Source: Planctomycetota bacterium (GTDB lineage Bacteria > Planctomycetota > SZUA-567 > H5-PLA8). Taken from it: a stretch of DNA of 64,000 bases. Made by a program: the position numbers and the translations under genes. The stretch lies in contig JABTUM010000005.1 in the NCBI GenBank assembly GCA_015075375.1, forward strand, positions 62,001 to 126,000, given 5' to 3'. How positions within the stretch are numbered: the stretch's first letter is position 1; the number at the start of each line of letters is the position of its first letter. The notes below the pieces were generated by a model, which made no database searches, had not been told where the DNA came from, and saw only the letters and a list, made by a program, of their open reading frames with translations. This document shows, piece after piece, positions 63,133 through 64,000 of this stretch.

Positions 63133-64000
63133 TTAGTGCCTCAAAAAGTCCGACATGGAATCGAGATACTCGTACGTCGGAGCGGCGTAGTGCTTCAGGC
63201 TGCGCACCTTCCGCGCTTTCTCCAGTTCTTCGCGCAGGAAGCGCCGATGCGGATCGCCGCTCGCCGAATCGCCGCCGCCGCCCGTGCGCTGCCCGCCTGC
63301 CCCGGACAATCCGGAACGCAGCAATCCCACCCACAAGCCGGCCCACGCTTGCGCACCGGCAGGATCGGAGTCAGGCGAGCGGCTCGCAAGCCGCGATGCG
63401 CCCAGCGCAACCGAGCGCTTGGCCAGCGCTTCTAACGCCACGAGCCGGGACCGCGCCCGTTCGGCCTGTTTGCGCCATTCCGGTTTCCCCAGTCCTTCCG
63501 GCCCGCCTGAGAGACCTTGCCCTTCGTCCGCGGATGTATTCATCTCGCGCAGGCTCGCCTCCAAAGCCGCCGCATCCTTCAGCAGCGCGGCCAAATCGTA
63601 TTTGCGACGGCTGAGCGCCTCGGGCTCGGCCGCCTGTACCGTCGCGGGCATGCGTTCGATCGCCACCGCCAGCGCTTCGATCCTGGCCGCCGGCGCCGCC
63701 AGCGCTTCCAGCGAGTTCACCAGCGCTCCCGCGCGGCGCAACACCGAGCCGGCTTCGGCCGCCTGCGAACAGGCGGCGGCATAGGCCGCCCCTTCCGGCG
63801 CAGCTCCGGCCAACGCCTCGCTCGCCGCTTGCAACGCCCGGGTAAGCTCCTGAGCGGAGCCCAGCGCGGAAGCGAGACAGACGCGCGCGGCGTCGGGATG
63901 CTCTCGCAAAAAGGTTGCTGCACGCTCGCCGGCCTGTGCGGCATCCGACCATCCGCGCGCGGCATCCAGATAGGCACGCGAGGTTTCGCGCCCCGCCAAG
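63133..64000 (-). CDS. Ala/Arg/Glu-rich helical protein (N-terminus off the window)
   Basis: This is a partial gene whose 5' end lies beyond the right edge; at least 288 codons are present. The sequence is Ala-, Arg- and Glu-rich and is predicted to be mostly helical, with several heptad-like stretches. The C-terminus is HYAAPTYEYLDSMSDFLRH. No motif is recognised. Its stop is four bases before the prenyltransferase-repeat gene, so both belong to one operon. Possibly an envelope-associated coiled-coil protein. Confidence 0.7.
   Translation of the reverse strand, partial: LAGRETSRAYLDAARGWSDAAQAGERAATFLREHPDAARVCLASALGSAQELTRALQAASEALAGAAPEGAAYAAACSQAAEAGSVLRRAGALVNSLEALAAPAARIEALAVAIERMPATVQAAEPEALSRRKYDLAALLKDAAALEASLREMNTSADEGQGLSGGPEGLGKPEWRKQAERARSRLVALEALAKRSVALGASRLASRSPDSDPAGAQAWAGLWVGLLRSGLSGAGGQRTGGGGDSASGDPHRRFLREELEKARKVRSLKHYAAPTYEYLDSMSDFLRH

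Overview
The window is high-GC bacterial chromosomal DNA. Its gene content resembles the Planctomycetota and neighbouring PVC-type bacteria: a Ser/Thr kinase fused to a sulfatase-modifying-factor domain, several proteins with an N-terminal zinc ribbon followed by a membrane helix, a sugar dehydrogenase fused to a diheme cytochrome, prenyltransferase-repeat and PilZ proteins, and many large secreted proteins of unknown function. The taxonomic call is inference; there is no rRNA, tRNA or phylogenetic marker analysis behind it.

Layout. 1-9.8 kb: a cut zinc-ribbon membrane protein, then a polysaccharide-related group (secreted beta-helix protein, nitrilase-family hydrolase, GH29 alpha-L-fucosidase), then arsenate reductase, a soluble transhydrogenase and an exported beta-carbonic anhydrase. 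The gaps near 4.4, 6.2 and 9.9-10.5 kb are filled with dispersed palindromic and heptad repeats. 10.6-16.4 kb: an accessory island with a type III restriction-modification pair whose methylase has an AT-rich specificity segment, a small Cys-rich protein, a hairpin repeat at both sides, and a cluster of GTATAC palindromes. 16.5-24.7 kb: QueD, an alpha/beta hydrolase, two large exported proteins, a PilZ protein and a DUF3524/GTDC1-type glycosyltransferase that points to glycosylated queuosine. 24.8-31.2 kb: a transglutaminase-like protein, thrS-infC (infC with an AUU start), a lipoprotein with its own promoter, and panB. 31.3-42.9 kb: tandem small membrane proteins, two large zinc-ribbon proteins (one a kinase), polyphosphate glucokinase and a 1538-residue glycosidase-like protein with two related barrel regions.

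43.1-51.6 kb is one tightly packed run of ten minus-strand genes: an unrecognised Cys-containing lipoprotein-like protein with an FtsX-type permease and ATPase; an ECF sigma factor with a partly overlapping membrane anti-sigma candidate; a molybdate-type ABC importer whose binding protein is two complete binding domains in one chain; and a MoaD/ThiF-E1 pair. This is the best candidate in the window for an undescribed functional unit: regulated molybdate (or tungstate) capture coupled to cofactor sulfur-carrier chemistry.

51.7-57.4 kb is an Fe-S assembly cluster: DUF59, an Rrf2 regulator with a clear promoter and an inverted repeat over the -35, then sufB-sufC-sufD-sufU-sufT. No cysteine desulfurase (SufS) is present. 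57.4-64 kb holds a 1469-residue sugar dehydrogenase/diheme cytochrome/PKD protein, a prenyltransferase-repeat protein and a cut Ala-rich protein.
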